A stretch of DNA of 64,000 nucleotides, taken from assembly GCA_004154925.1 (NCBI GenBank), contig QJNS01000033.1:62001-126000 (forward strand), given 5' to 3'. The translations under genes and the position numbers were made by a program. This document shows positions 44,585 through 57,799 of the stretch, piece after piece. The notes under the pieces were generated by a model that worked only from the letters and a program-made list of their open reading frames with translations, made no database searches and was not told the origin of the DNA. The first letter of the stretch is position 1. The number at the start of each line of letters is the position of its first letter. Source of the DNA: Monosporascus cannonballus. Lineage: Eukaryota; Ascomycota; Sordariomycetes; Xylariales.

Positions 44585-45139
44585 CGTTATAAAAACAGGA
44601 GTTCTCGTTTTAAGAAGATTCTTTTTAAAGTTAAACATAGATACATAACGGCTAAACTCCGGCTAAGAACTTTTGGCTCTTTTAAATAATTTAAGTAATT
44701 TAAGTAATCTGGACTAGATTATATAAATTATAAAGATTTACGATATACTCACTAAATAAAGAATAAATATATAATAAAACAATTTCTTATATAAATAAAA
44801 ACTATGTATTTCCGTTTCTTACTTATTAATTTAAATGTTTAATTAAAATTAACGAAATTCTTTAATTAAAGAAAAGATCCGCTGATCTTGTTAACGAACA
44901 AACCTTTAAATCATTTCTCGCCTTATTGTTATCTGCAAATTAAAACCTTATTTCGGATATTACTTATATTTCTAGATAGATATATAATAAACTCGTAATA
45001 TTTTAATAATTTCTTAATTTATAGCTATCAAATAATTTATCGCTTAATTGGAATATTAGCTTTTCTGAACTTAATACAGACGATAATATAGGACGACGTT
45101 TAGAAAATAAATAACGTACCCGATTCCCGTTATTAGTAT
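44585..45139 (+). repeat. long direct repeat B, copy 2 (LTR-like)
   Basis: Second copy of the about 550-bp repeat B, preceded by the purine-rich TTAAGGGAG tract expected upstream of a 3' LTR. It ends at about GTTATTA, immediately before a stretch of normal composition. Confidence 0.6.
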
Positions 45140-45350
45140 AAGATAATGGACAGCTGTGAGCTGGAGTAAGGTGATCTTCGACTAGTCGCAGAACGTATTC
45201 CAAGAAGTGAATATATTAGATTACTTCCATCTGGCGTTTTCTATTAACTGCTAGATAGTGGATTTATATTAGCAAGTGGGTCGGTGGCTGATCGGTGGCT
45301 GGTTGGCTACCAGGCTTAGTCTCATTGGGGCTGTATTCTCACATTTTTAA
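45130..45350. other. normal-composition island
   Basis: About 220 bp with balanced composition inside the AT-rich block, including a short repeated GGTGGCTG motif (TCGGTGGCTGATCGGTGGCTGG). It may be a short single-copy insert or a repeat too short for RIP. No gene recognised. Confidence 0.45.
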
Positions 45351-46060
45351 GCCAAAACATATTATAAAAATATTTTACAAAGATATATAAGAATTTTAAC
45401 TTTAATCATTATTAATTTTAATATAAAAACATTATTATAAAACCAAATTTATACGAATAAGGTTTTAAAAATACATTATTAATAATTAATAATATAAAAT
45501 ATTTAGCATAGTATAAACATAATATTAAAATAATAAAATTATCCAATTATATATAAACTTCTAAAATAATTCCGATATTAAATATATTTTAAATTAAATG
45601 TATTTTCGTAAATTAAATAGCAACTATTTTAACCAGTTTTCTTAATACACTAAACGATTTATACAAAAATTATTAATTTTATTAATATTTAATTAAACAT
45701 TATGCGGTTAAACTTTATAACGAGGTTAACTTAAATAAAAAGCGATTTTTATTAGAATGTAGTTTAAGAGATTATAAAATTATTTAATATATTTTACGAT
45801 TTTAAAAGTTTTTATTTAACGTATATAATAATAAAAAACCGATAACTTTTAAACTATATACATATCCGTCTAATTATATATATGCGATCGAAAAGTACCT
45901 TTTAAAAACCGTACCTATAGGCAAGCCGTATAAAAAACCAGTAAAAGTTGAAAATACGATAATACATAAATTACGTATAAGATATTTTTAATTAGTTCCA
46001 CAACACCCCTAACCATCTTTAATTGTTGCCGATACGAAAAAAGCCGAAGCTTTAAAAAGT
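45351..46060. other. RIP-degraded AT-rich sequence
   Basis: Stop-rich, TpA-rich sequence with no recognisable element. Confidence 0.5.
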
Positions 46061-46160
46061 CTGTGCTCTGGGTTAGCAGCCTAGAGCACGTTGTCCCAAG
46101 CTGGATTCGAACCAGCTTGTTATAGCTGCACCATACCATCATGCCACCAGGGCAAAAGAT
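46045..46160 (-). ncRNA. tRNA-like Pol III unit with hairpin
   Basis: On the minus strand there is a perfect A box (TGGCATGATGG, about 46,155-46,139), then a perfect B box (GGTTCGAATCC, in a GCTGG/CCAGC stem, about 46,115-46,099). Next comes a 7-bp hairpin GTGCTCT/AGAGCAC and a T run (about 46,045-46,055) that could stop Pol III. The D arm and T arm can form, but only about 11 nt separate them, so a normal anticodon arm is missing and the acceptor pairs poorly. It is therefore a tRNA-derived element or tRNA pseudogene, not a working tRNA gene. Confidence 0.5.
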
Positions 46161-46246
46161 CGGTGAAATGATCGCAATTGTGGCAATCATTCTGGTGCTT
46201 ACAGCTGCATATGTACTGGAGCTGCTACGGTGGACAAGGCCGTAAC
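46118..46246 (-). mobile_element. 129-bp element, copy 2
   Basis: Same 129-bp unit as 37017-37145, without its C-to-T decay. Minus strand: starts GTTACGG and ends CTATAACA, followed at once by AGCTGGTTCGAATCC. It contains the A box of the tRNA-like unit, whereas the B box lies just outside it. No target duplication is evident here, and the flanks are also of normal composition. Confidence 0.6.
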
Positions 46247-46269
46247 TTACCTCAGCTAGTTCAGGCCTC

Positions 46270-49200
46270 CCTGGCTCGTTTTCCCAATTTTTTCAAAGTC
46301 ACTCAAATACCGCTCTATAACGCTAAATATTAACTAATCAAATCCCAAATCCCCGTAACGAATTAGCGAGGATTAAGTTATAATTATATAAAAATAACTT
46401 CGTTTAATATATTTGCTTTTTAAAAAAACGAAAATCCGTAATAACTTAATAATAAGACGTTTTTTTATAAATATATATATATATACCGTTATTTTTATTA
46501 TGGTTTATTATTAATATTATTTTAATCTTAATTAAAACCTATTTGCTATTTTTAAATTATAACGCATATAATAATTACAGCCCGAATCCGTTATATTATT
46601 ATTCCTTTTTTCAAAATACGATAAATCCGAATTTTTTTAATTTTACCGAATTACACCTTTAAAACAGAATATACCTACGCATATTTTAAACTTTTGGTAT
46701 TAATATAAAAGAATTAATATAACGTTTAAAAATTGAATTTATAATTAGGTTTTTTGTAATAATTTAGGCCTAACTATTAATTTAACCGTTTGGATTAATC
46801 GATTAATTAATATTTGTTTTTAAAAAAATATACGAAAAATTATTAATATATAAAAATTAATAAAAGTTTTTAATTCCGGCTAATTAAAACCCCGTTATAC
46901 GCAAATATTATAATATATTATATAAGAAATTTATATTTTTTGCAAAAAGGCTTAAATTTCGTTATTTGCCGGAAAAAATATTATTCGAAATTAAAATAAT
47001 TTATATTACCTTAAATAAAAGTTAATAATCGCATAATATAAAACGAAAAACGAAACGGTTTCGTAATAATAATAATCCGGATATTTTTATATAATTTTTT
47101 TATAATTTCAATTATTATATTTAAAATAACTTCTGAAATTAATGGCAATTATTTATCTTATTTATTAAATAAAGTTTCATTATTTTCGGGATTATTACGA
47201 AATAATATTAATATATTAAAAAGGTTAAATATTTATAAAAATTATTATAGGTTAAATAAAAATATAATTCGATTAACGGAAAAAACTAAAGTAATTATAT
47301 TAATTTCTTTATAATTATATAATTTTAATTAAAATAAATTACGTTTTATAACTAAGTATAATAAGGCGATATTATAAGTTAATACAATAATTGTAATATT
47401 TAAAACCATATTTATAATATAATATTTCGATATAATACCGTTATATAGAATATTATTACTGCCTTTATCCATTATTATAATTATATCCTTAAAAAATTAA
47501 AATAATTTATATTTTAACTTAATTAATATTATAAAATAAAATAGTTTAATACAATATTATAATAATATCTAATACTGCGTAATAACTTTTATTAATTTAT
47601 ATTTAGTGTTATCCGAATTTTATTTTTATTGTTAATAATATATTTTATAAATATAATAAATATTATTAGATTTCGTTAAATATAATTGACGAAAATAAAT
47701 GCATTATTACTAGTATGTATAACGTTTATGGAAAGATTTTTTAAAAAATATATAAATTTAAAAAAAAAAATTTTATCGGTTTTCGAAACGTTTTTATTTT
47801 ATTTATAAAAATCAGAAAATAGTTAGTTATATTCGGAAAATATAAGTTAATTAAACCGAAATAACCGATTTAGATAATAAAAAATAAAAACGTTTTTATT
47901 TTTATTTTACTTTATATATAAATAAATTTTTTGCCTATATTTATACGTATTTATTAACTTACTAATATAATTAGAACGTATAAAATATAAATAATTTTGG
48001 AAACGAATTATTACTTTTTAAATAAAATAATATAATTATATTAAAAATTGGCGAAACTTTATTTTTTCGAACTTTTTATTTTTTATATATATAATATTGG
48101 CATATTTGCGTTATTTTTGCAGAAATTACGTATTCAATACGAATTATTTATAACAAAAACATTTAACGTATATAAGATTTCCCGAACTATTTCGATTAAA
48201 AACGTTTTTTCGAAAACCGAATTTACCTAATTTATAGAATATATATGTTCCCGGTTAATTATTGCCGAATTTGAATTTATTGCGCATAATATAATATCTA
48301 AATATTTTGGTCGTATCGGATAAATAAAGAATATATTATAAAATTCTAATTAAAACACGTTAGTAAATAAGGATTTTTTTAACGAAAATCTGTTATTATT
48401 ATTTGTTAATAATATGTTATTTATTAATATAAATAATTTAGCAAATATTTTATAAGTATTATATTTTTTAATTTAAGAATATAATTTATTTATGTTATTT
48501 TTTTAAATAACGTAATTTTAAGTAAAACGTATCAAATAAAACCTTTTTATCGAATAATTACACAACCGGAAATATTTTTAATACGGCCGATATTTTATAA
48601 AGCAATAAAGTTTTTAATTTTATTAGAAATAATAATTAACCGTTAGTTAATGCTGTTTTTATTCATACAAGATTTCGAAATAATTACCGTTTTTTAAAAA
48701 CCCTAAATTGATTTATATTTTTTATATATTATATAATATAATAATATTAATTGCATTAAACGGTTAATATTAATATTATAATTTTTATAAAGCCGGTTTA
48801 TTTAATTACGGCAAAAAATACTTTATGTTAATTAAATATTATGTTTTACAATATTAAATTAAATATTTATAAATTCGATTTTAATATTAAATCTAGTTTT
48901 AATAAAATTCAGAAAAGAAATATAAAAAATATTTAATCGAAAAGGCGAATATTATAATCTGTGGTTTGCTGGCGAACTTTACCGGTCGAAAAATAATATA
49001 TATAACATTAATATTATTTTTTTCCAAAATTTATTTTGAATTAAGTACCGTATATCCTTATAATGCAAATTTTATATCCGTTATATTTTTTCGCAAAATA
49101 AACGTTATGTTATTCAGGATTTTCGTAACGAAATCCTTAAATGCGTCCATTTTTGTTTCGGAATTTCTGGCTTATTAAAAGATATTTATTTCGGATTAAA

Positions 49201-52200
49201 AAGAGCGGCTGGAATTTCGAAAATATTTTGGCCGCGGGTCGCAAAGCGATAAAAATTAAATTTATCGATTTTAATAATATCGTACTTATTATTAATAACG
49301 TAACTAAACTTAATTAACTAAATATAACAAAAAATAAAAATTAATTTGTAAATAGCTTTAATATCATTACCTGAAAAACTTTTAATACCGAATTTGTTAA
49401 AAATAATTTGGCTCCGGATAACCGTAATATTTTATATACCGAAAAAAATTATAATCTTATAGTACACCTTATCGATAATTTAATTAATAATCGTAATTAA
49501 AGAAATTTATTATTATCTTCGTCGTTATCGGATAGGCAAAATAAAGATTTATCGGACGAAAACAAACCGTTAATATAATTCTTTTTATTTTTTTATTATT
49601 TTGTACTTTTTTAGAAATCATATATTACTTATATTATAATTTTAATATAAATATAATTTTGTTATTTATATAATTTTAATTATGTAATTGCGGAATTATT
49701 TTATATATTACCGTATTATATAATTATTATATTAACATAATTTATTTATTTCCGGTAATAAAATCGGAAATAAAAAAAATTCATATTTTATAATATAGTA
49801 CGTAACATAATTATTAACGAAATTAATATAAATAATTCAGTTTACAATTTATATAATTTTAATTAATTATATTTTATTCGAATAATTCATTTTTTATATA
49901 ATCGTTTAAAAATATCGTATTGCTTATAATTAAATATAACGTATAATTTCGGGTTAACTCATATACCCCGTTTATAATAAATTTACCAATTAATATTTTT
50001 AAGTACTTTTTAAGATTTCTTCTTCTTTTTTACTTTTTTTCGCGCGTTATTATAATTTATGTATTAATAATTTTTTTACGTTTTAGGATCCAAAAATTCT
50101 ATTCGTTTTAAACATAATATTTACGTTTAAGTTTTTTTAGAAATTGTTATTAGGACTATATCATAATGTCGAATATTTAGGAATTATATATAAATATTTT
50201 TCGCCGTATTTTTATATATAATTTATATATTTATTATATAATGCCGTAAGTTATAACATTTATAAAATGGGCATATAATATATATTTTTTTGGTTAAACG
50301 GTCCGATTTATAAAATTATAAAATCTTTTTCGTAATATTTATATAATACTTAATTTATATAATCTTTTTGCTAAATTACGAAAACCGTAATTATTTAAAA
50401 ATCCGTAATTAACATAATAATTTAATAATTTATAAAGCCCGTATAATGCGTTATAACGTAAATTTTGTTTTGCCGGTTATTATTACGAAAACTATTTCAA
50501 ATTAAATTATTAATAATTAATATTTATATAAGTATTACATTTTTCCGTAATAAAAGAATTCTATTTATAATATAAGCTTTTTATAACATTACCGAATTTA
50601 TAAATTTTTAATAATTGTAAGATTTTCTTAATTAATATATATTTATATTAATACCAAACCGTAAAGTATTTTTTTTTAATTTTCCGCTATATTAATATAA
50701 CTCTGTAGCATATACCTGGTATTTGGAATTAATTACGTATAATATATATTTTCGTAAGCAATATTTTATATTTTGGGATAATCGAATATTATTTGATTAA
50801 TACGAAAATACCTTAATCGGAATTATGTTATCGGTTTCGCCTTATTACAAATTATTTTAATACCGGTTCCGGTTATTTTTTAGTTAAGGATCTTATTATC
50901 CGCTTTTAAGGTTATTCCTTGGAACAAATTGTTTTTACTTTAGTACTTATTCCGGCTGTTTTTTAATCCGAGATTTTATTATCCGTTTTAAAGGTTATTT
51001 CTCGGAAGCAAGTTATTTTTCGGGAATATTATTAGCGAACTTAATTTTTTTGGCCGGGCGAATAAAGTTTTTTAGGTTTGTTCGGGATATATTATCGGAC
51101 ATTATAACGGAAACTGCTTTTATTATATTAATAAGGAATTTATTTACGCTTTATAATATTATGAAATATATACAAATATATCTTATAATATAGATTTCGC
51201 ATATTAAATAAAAAGGAAATTAATTAATAATTATTATATTATAACTAACGGAAATCTATATATTAAAATATAATAAGTATTGGGAATTATAAGAAATTAT
51301 AATTTAATAAGTAATAATAATTATATATTAAATAATTATAGTATTTAGATTAAATATATATTTAATTAAAATAATTTTATAAATTATATTAAGGCATTTA
51401 TAACAAAGTATAGATTTCTTATAATTTGCATAAAACTATTAGCTTTTTTTTATTTATAATTATTTTGTTATAGAAAAATAACGTTAATGTTTTATTTATA
51501 TTTAATAACCTCGATAAATTTAATAATTTATATATATTTTAAATTTAATTATATACATTATTTTAAATTATTGTTATAACTTTTTAATTAATTTTAAATT
51601 TTATTTATATATTATAAATCTTTATATATTTCTTACTAATATTAATAACGTATTTGATAATTATTTAATATATTAATTTTACTTTATTTATTATATTATA
51701 TAGTTTTTATTTATATTTTGAATTTTAATTAAGCCGAATTTAAATCGGTAAATTTATAATATTATTAAATTTCTAAATTATAAACACTATTTTATATATA
51801 TTTGATATTATGCAATTATTATAACGATATTATTATTATTTAAAAAAGCAAAATATAATAATCGTATTCGAGAAATATATGGCGATTTAGCAAAAGAATT
51901 AAAACATATATAAAGATTATAACGGTATTAAATTAGTTTTTAATGCGAGTTATATTAATTGCAGCATTATTTTCCGTATTTTATTTTTTATTATATATAT
52001 TATTTTTTCAAATTTTATATTAATTTATTTAATAAGTTTTCCTTAAGCCAAACGATTATTCTATAAAACGTTAATATTATAAAGTTTTTATAAGGTGGAT
52101 TTTATTATTATATGCCAAAAAGCGTAAGGTACTTATTATTATATATATATTAACGCATATTATACTTACGATAATTTCGGAATAATACTTAAATAAATAT

Positions 52201-55200
52201 TCCGGAATTTCGATTATATATATATAATTTATTAAAAATATAAAAGAAATATATTTATATATTCCGATAACTTTTAAACTTTGTTTTTATTAAACCCCGA
52301 AAGAAGTAATAAATAATATATAATATTATTCGTTTCTTTTCTTATATTAAAATATAATAATAAAATTATCGATACGAATAATACGAATTATTAAATAATA
52401 TGTTGTTAAAACCGTAAAATAAATGTTTTCTATATTATAAATGTAATCGGCGTATATTTCCTTTTTAAAAAACCGTATAATTCGGGCCGTTAATTATTTT
52501 CGGGAATTTATAATTTATAACGATTTATATAATATAGATAATATTAAGGATATGGTAATTTTATTGTTCTAATTAGGAGAAATATTAAATTACGATATAT
52601 CCTGTGGTATATATTATATAAATGTTATTTTTATAATATAAACGAAAGAAAAATCTGTAATTATATCTAATTAATTGTTAAATAAATAATTTTATATAAA
52701 AATTGAATTTTTAAGTACCGCGGTATATTCGGTATTAATATTAAGGATTTCGGCCGTCACTCGGAATATCCGATTATTATTATAATTATATAAGATTTTA
52801 ATATAAAGGAATTTTTGAAACTAACCGGGGACCTAATTATGCCGATAAAGAAAAAACATAATAAAGGAAAAAAAGTTAAATCCGGCCGTCGACCTTTATG
52901 AAGAAAACCAAAAAGCCCCAATTCGAAAAAGAAATAACCACCAAAATCTCTAATAAAATAGCAATAAGATATATAAACGGCTTCGAAAAACACTAATTAG
53001 GACCGTACGTCGACATATATTAATCATAATTACAAAAACACAAAATTATAAAATATAATTAATAAAGATTTATTATAAACCCGGGCTTTTAAACGTTTCG
53101 AATTAATATTTAAAAAAAGCGGACGCCGGAATAATTATATTAATAATTAAAAATAACCTTTTTAATAATGGCGAAAATTTATTTATATTATTTATTTATC
53201 CATATAATCGACTTTTTACCCCAGTTATTTAACTTAAGCCAAAGTACTTTAAAGCTGAAAAAAATAAAAATATTTTAAAAGTTAATATAACGAATTCGAA
53301 AAAAAAAACCGGAAAACAAAATTCAAAAACTTTTAATTCGGTATTATAAATTAAGAATTCTAAATTAAAAGGATAATTTGCTAATACCCGCGATAAACTA
53401 TAATTTAAATCGCATAATATATAATTTCGTTAATCCTTTTAAGTAAAGATATTTATTATATATTTATTACGGTATATAATTAATCCGAATTAAAACGAAT
53501 TAATATTTCATATAACAATTAACGAATTAAAAATTAATAAAAATAATAAATTAAATAAATAAATAATATATTAATAACTTCAATTAATATAATATAAATA
53601 TTTATAATTATTACATTTTACAACCGTAACGTTACGCCGAAACCGAATACATTTTTTGTTATCGGCCTTAATTAAAATCGGCAGAATTTCGTTTTTTATT
53701 TTTTAACCTAATATCGCGATTACTTTTAATTTGTTATTAATATTATTATCTAATAAGTACCGTTTATTTTTAACGCGTAATTTCCTAATTTTAATAAGGA
53801 TTATTATTTTAATTCTTTTTTTCCGATATATTATTTATAATGTCGGATTACGGATTATTACGTTTTGGCGACGTCGGCGATTCCGGTAATAATATAAAAA
53901 TAAACGAATTATACAAAGATAAGTACGATAATAAAAACGGGGCTAAACAGTTAAAAATATTTAAAAATAGTAAATTTTGCGTCAACGTTATAAATAAAAG
54001 AAATAAAGTAAATTTTTAATTAAAATTATTTAATACGTTACAAATTACATAATTAAATATAGGCGTTATTATAACAAAAATTGCACTTTTAAATCGTAAA
54101 AACATATAAATTATATATTAATTAGGTATTTAAATTATTAAAATTACAGTTATACCGTTAACTACTAATTTAAACTGAACAACCGTATATAATATATTTT
54201 AATTAAATTAAAACATATTATAAAACCGCTTTATAATTTTTTTTCCATATTTGTCGAATTTATAATATAATAATAATCCGTAACCTATATAAATCGGTTT
54301 GTGGTATAAGGATATAACGCCGTTATTTCCAATTAAGCGAATTTCGCCGCTTATAGAAAATTACTTACATTTTTTATAAAATCGAAAATATAACATTTTT
54401 GTTTCTTAAATATAATATAAAAAACAGGCAATTTTTCTTTAAAATTTCCTAATATTGCCATTTATCGAAATCGGAAACCGCTTTAATTAATTTAATTATA
54501 ATTTAAATTAAATATAAACTTTTAATTTCGTTTACTTTATTCGGGAAACTATTAAATCAACGTTATTTAAATTTAATAAAAATAAATATTTATTTTGCTT
54601 TTTTATGGTTAAACGACAATAACCGCATAAAAAATAATTTTTTGCCCGTTATTTATATTAAAACTTTATTATTTCTCAAATAACCGCTTTTACCGAAACA
54701 ATTTTTAATTATTTTTACGTCAATACTTTTGAATTTAAAAATTCGGATATATAAAAAAATTAAACATATATATATTATAATAAGGTTTAACCGGAATTAA
54801 GTTATTATAGTTTTTAACATAATAATGTCGTTTTTTTGAAATATATTAAAATTATTTTATGTATATATTTGCCGTTAAATAATACATATTATTAAGGCCT
54901 TATCTTTATTCGGTACGGTAAAAAATATTACTTTATTTCGGAAATTTACTGATATATTTTGGCCGGCCGAAAGATAAAATTAAAGTTCAATAATTATTTT
55001 ATCTTAATTAAAATTATTCGCGATAAATTACATATTATTTTTTTATTATTTAAATCCGTTATGTTATGTTTTATTATAACTTTTATACTTTTATTAATAA
55101 TACGGTTTTTAACTTATTAGGCCTAAATTATTTTCGTTATTTTAATTTTTTTAAAATAAATAACTTAATTTTATATTTATTAAATACTTAATAAAATGCA

Positions 55201-56940
55201 AATAATATAAGTTATTTATGATTATTTACATTTAATCGTTAATAATTATAAATCGTTTAATTAAATCGTTACTATAAATCCTTAATCGAAAAACTTTACG
55301 GTATATCTTATTATATTATTCCATTAATATCCGGGATATTTATGCCGAATTTAAAAATAATAATAAATACGACGATACGAATAAAATTATGTAATTATTT
55401 TATATTATTATATACGCGAATGTAATTTCCGTAAAATATTTTTGAATTATAAAACTTAATAAGTTTTTGTAACGTTTAATAAATACCCTTAACTTATCAT
55501 AATCTTAATTAAATTGTTACGGATATCTATATTTTTCGCCTTATTATTAATATAAATAATAATTTTAATAATAAAACGCAAATTATTAAATTAAATTAAA
55601 CAAATCTTATTTAATAGCCCAGATATATTAATTATTAGTAAATCTAAATATTTTTAATTCGAACGATAATTTATAAATAAAAGGAAAATAATAATATTAA
55701 TTTCGAAACGATTAATATTAAAATACCGGATTTCCGCCTTATTATTATATTTAATTAAGACGCCGATTTAAATTAAACCGTTATATTTCGCAATTTCTTT
55801 TATAATATTATTAATAGTTATTATATACGTTAATTTGTATATATAAATAAGGAAAATATAACGTATATTATAAATATTAATATATTTGAACCGGAAGTTT
55901 TTCTTATTCTAATAATAAATATATTGCGTCGATAATAATTAAATTATATTATTATCTGAAAATAAAAGTTAATATAATATTTTAGAATTCATCGTTTAAT
56001 ATTTATTTAAAAAAATAATATAATTATATTATTTAATAATTATACGGTTAAATATTTTTAAATTCAGCTTTTTTATATCCGTAAATATTAGCATAAAAGC
56101 AAAATATAAAATTATTAATATAAAAATTTATTATTTTTTCGCTAACTTAATTAATAATACGATTTAACTAATAATTAAATCAGTTATTAATAAAAAGATT
56201 TAAATAATTAAGGATTTCCTGGAACTTATTTTAATAACGAAAAAAATATTAAAATTTTCGAAAACCAGATTATATATTATATCGATTTGTTTTTTCCGTA
56301 AAATACGGCCTTATCCGTTAAATATAACGCCTAATATAAAGCAAATAAACCGATAACACAAAATTTCTATAAGGTTATCGGCCGTATACATAATATTGGC
56401 ATATAAATTAATTACATTTATATCGGCATAAAACCGGTAAAGGTATTAAATAAAAATAAATTTTTCGCTTTGGAAAATTAAATATTCGAAAATTTAAGAT
56501 CTTTATGTTAGATTTTTAAATATATTATCCATATTTGCTCAATTAAGAAAAGAAATATATTTCGGAATTTATTAGTAATAATTTTAAATTTTATATATTA
56601 TTATTTTAATTTATATAAGTATCTTATTATCGTATTTGTCTAAAATAAGTAAAAGGTTATAATATATATTAATCGAAATTTTAGGCCATTTTCTATAGTA
56701 ATTTTTATTTTGTATTAATTAAAATAATTATTATATTAAAATTTGTTTTTAATTTTACGTTAAATTATATAAATTAAAATGCTAAAAGCTTCGTAATTAA
56801 TATATATTATTAAAATTAATATTGATAGTTTTTGCAAATTTATATAAAAACGTATTAAACGGAACGAAAAAATTCATAATTTATTATCAGGCCTTATTTT
56901 GAAAGTTTTATTGTTTTTGTAAGTATTATTTTTAAAGGAA
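46270..56940. other. 10.7-kb strongly RIP-mutated sequence, no genes
   Basis: Extremely AT-rich with CpG present but CpA/TpG nearly absent. The few frames over 60 codons (48048-48230, 48966-49178, 52757-52993) are Ile/Tyr/Phe-rich chance or decayed frames. Apart from one 83-bp tandem duplication I could identify no structure or protein domain. It is presumably layered decayed transposons. Confidence 0.6.
50867..51030. repeat. 83-bp tandem duplication
   Basis: Two adjacent copies, 50867-50949 and 50950-51030, share TTCCGG, TTATTATCCG, AAGGTTATT and GGAA-CAA. They differ mainly by C/T and G/A transitions, so the duplication predates mutation. Confidence 0.7.
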
Positions 56941-56944
56941 TTTA

Positions 56945-57175
56945 GCTAATACATTAGACCCCTGACAAATACTTCTTGATTAAAAGCTATAGCTGTGGCT
57001 ACGGCTGCTGCGCCGCAGGCGCAGCCACAACCTCCAAAATGGAGTCCTGATCAAGATGAGGTAAGCCGTAACACAGCTGCCTTTCGCAAGCTGTTGGTTG
57101 CCCAAGCGAAGCAACAAGTAAAACGAGATATCCCCAAGCTTACGACCACTAAGTCATTGGAACAATAAGTAGGTA
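56945..57175 (+). other. normal-composition island with a 60-codon open frame
   Basis: Inside strongly AT-rich DNA the plus frame 56986-57168 is open for 60 codons and ends in TAA, reading AVATAAAPQAQPQPPKWSP then DQDEVSRNTAAFRKLLVAQ and KQQVKRDIPKL. No in-frame ATG precedes it. It resembles the end of a real protein and may be a captured or transposon-derived exon. The same segment has a GTGGCT/AGCCAC dyad around a GC-rich core. Confidence 0.4.
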
Positions 57176-57799
57176 TATATTTACGAAATTAACTCTGTTC
57201 TTCCTTGCGTAAAAGTTCGAACAGGTGTTTAAAATGTAAGTTTTTTTTATGTTGTATTCGATAGTAGCGTTTTTAGTTTTTAGGCTTATAATTAATAGAA
57301 ATCTTTTAAGGAAAACATTTAATATTAATTATGAAGTTTATTACTGTATTGTTTTTTTACATATTTAGATGTAAATTTTAAAATTAAATATATTATTAAA
57401 CTATATTTATTTACTTATTTCTTAATTTTAAAATTTTTGGTTTATCTAAATAGTTAAATGTTTTCATGTATATAAGAGCAGTTATTTAAATATATGTAAC
57501 TTTTTCTAAATATATATTTTTAGTAAGCAGTTAAAGCGATCAGTACTGTTATTATTACAGTTATTATTATAATTATTTAGAAAACTTTTCAATTTTTCTC
57601 TTTAATTAATAGTTTTTAATCGAAAGTAATACCAAATACTTTTTGTAATATCTGTTTTATATTAACGCTTTAAGCCTTTTACAGCATTTTATAGCTTTAA
57701 AGCCGCTTTATTAATTATTGTACTTATAAAAGCTCCGTAATATTTTATACTTAAACATAATTCTTTTTACCGTAACAATCTGGGTAATAAACAAGTTAG
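57176..57799. other. AT-rich flank of the chromovirus
   Basis: Non-coding AT-rich DNA, milder in character than 46-57 kb (TG and CA more frequent). No element recognised. Confidence 0.45.

Noticed and set aside
46075..46155. Functional tRNA gene
   Set aside because: A and B boxes are perfect, but there is no room for an anticodon arm and the acceptor stem pairs poorly.
52757..52993. 78-codon minus-strand frame in the AT-rich block
   Set aside because: Ile/Phe/Tyr-rich, isolated, with no domain; consistent with chance or decayed sequence.
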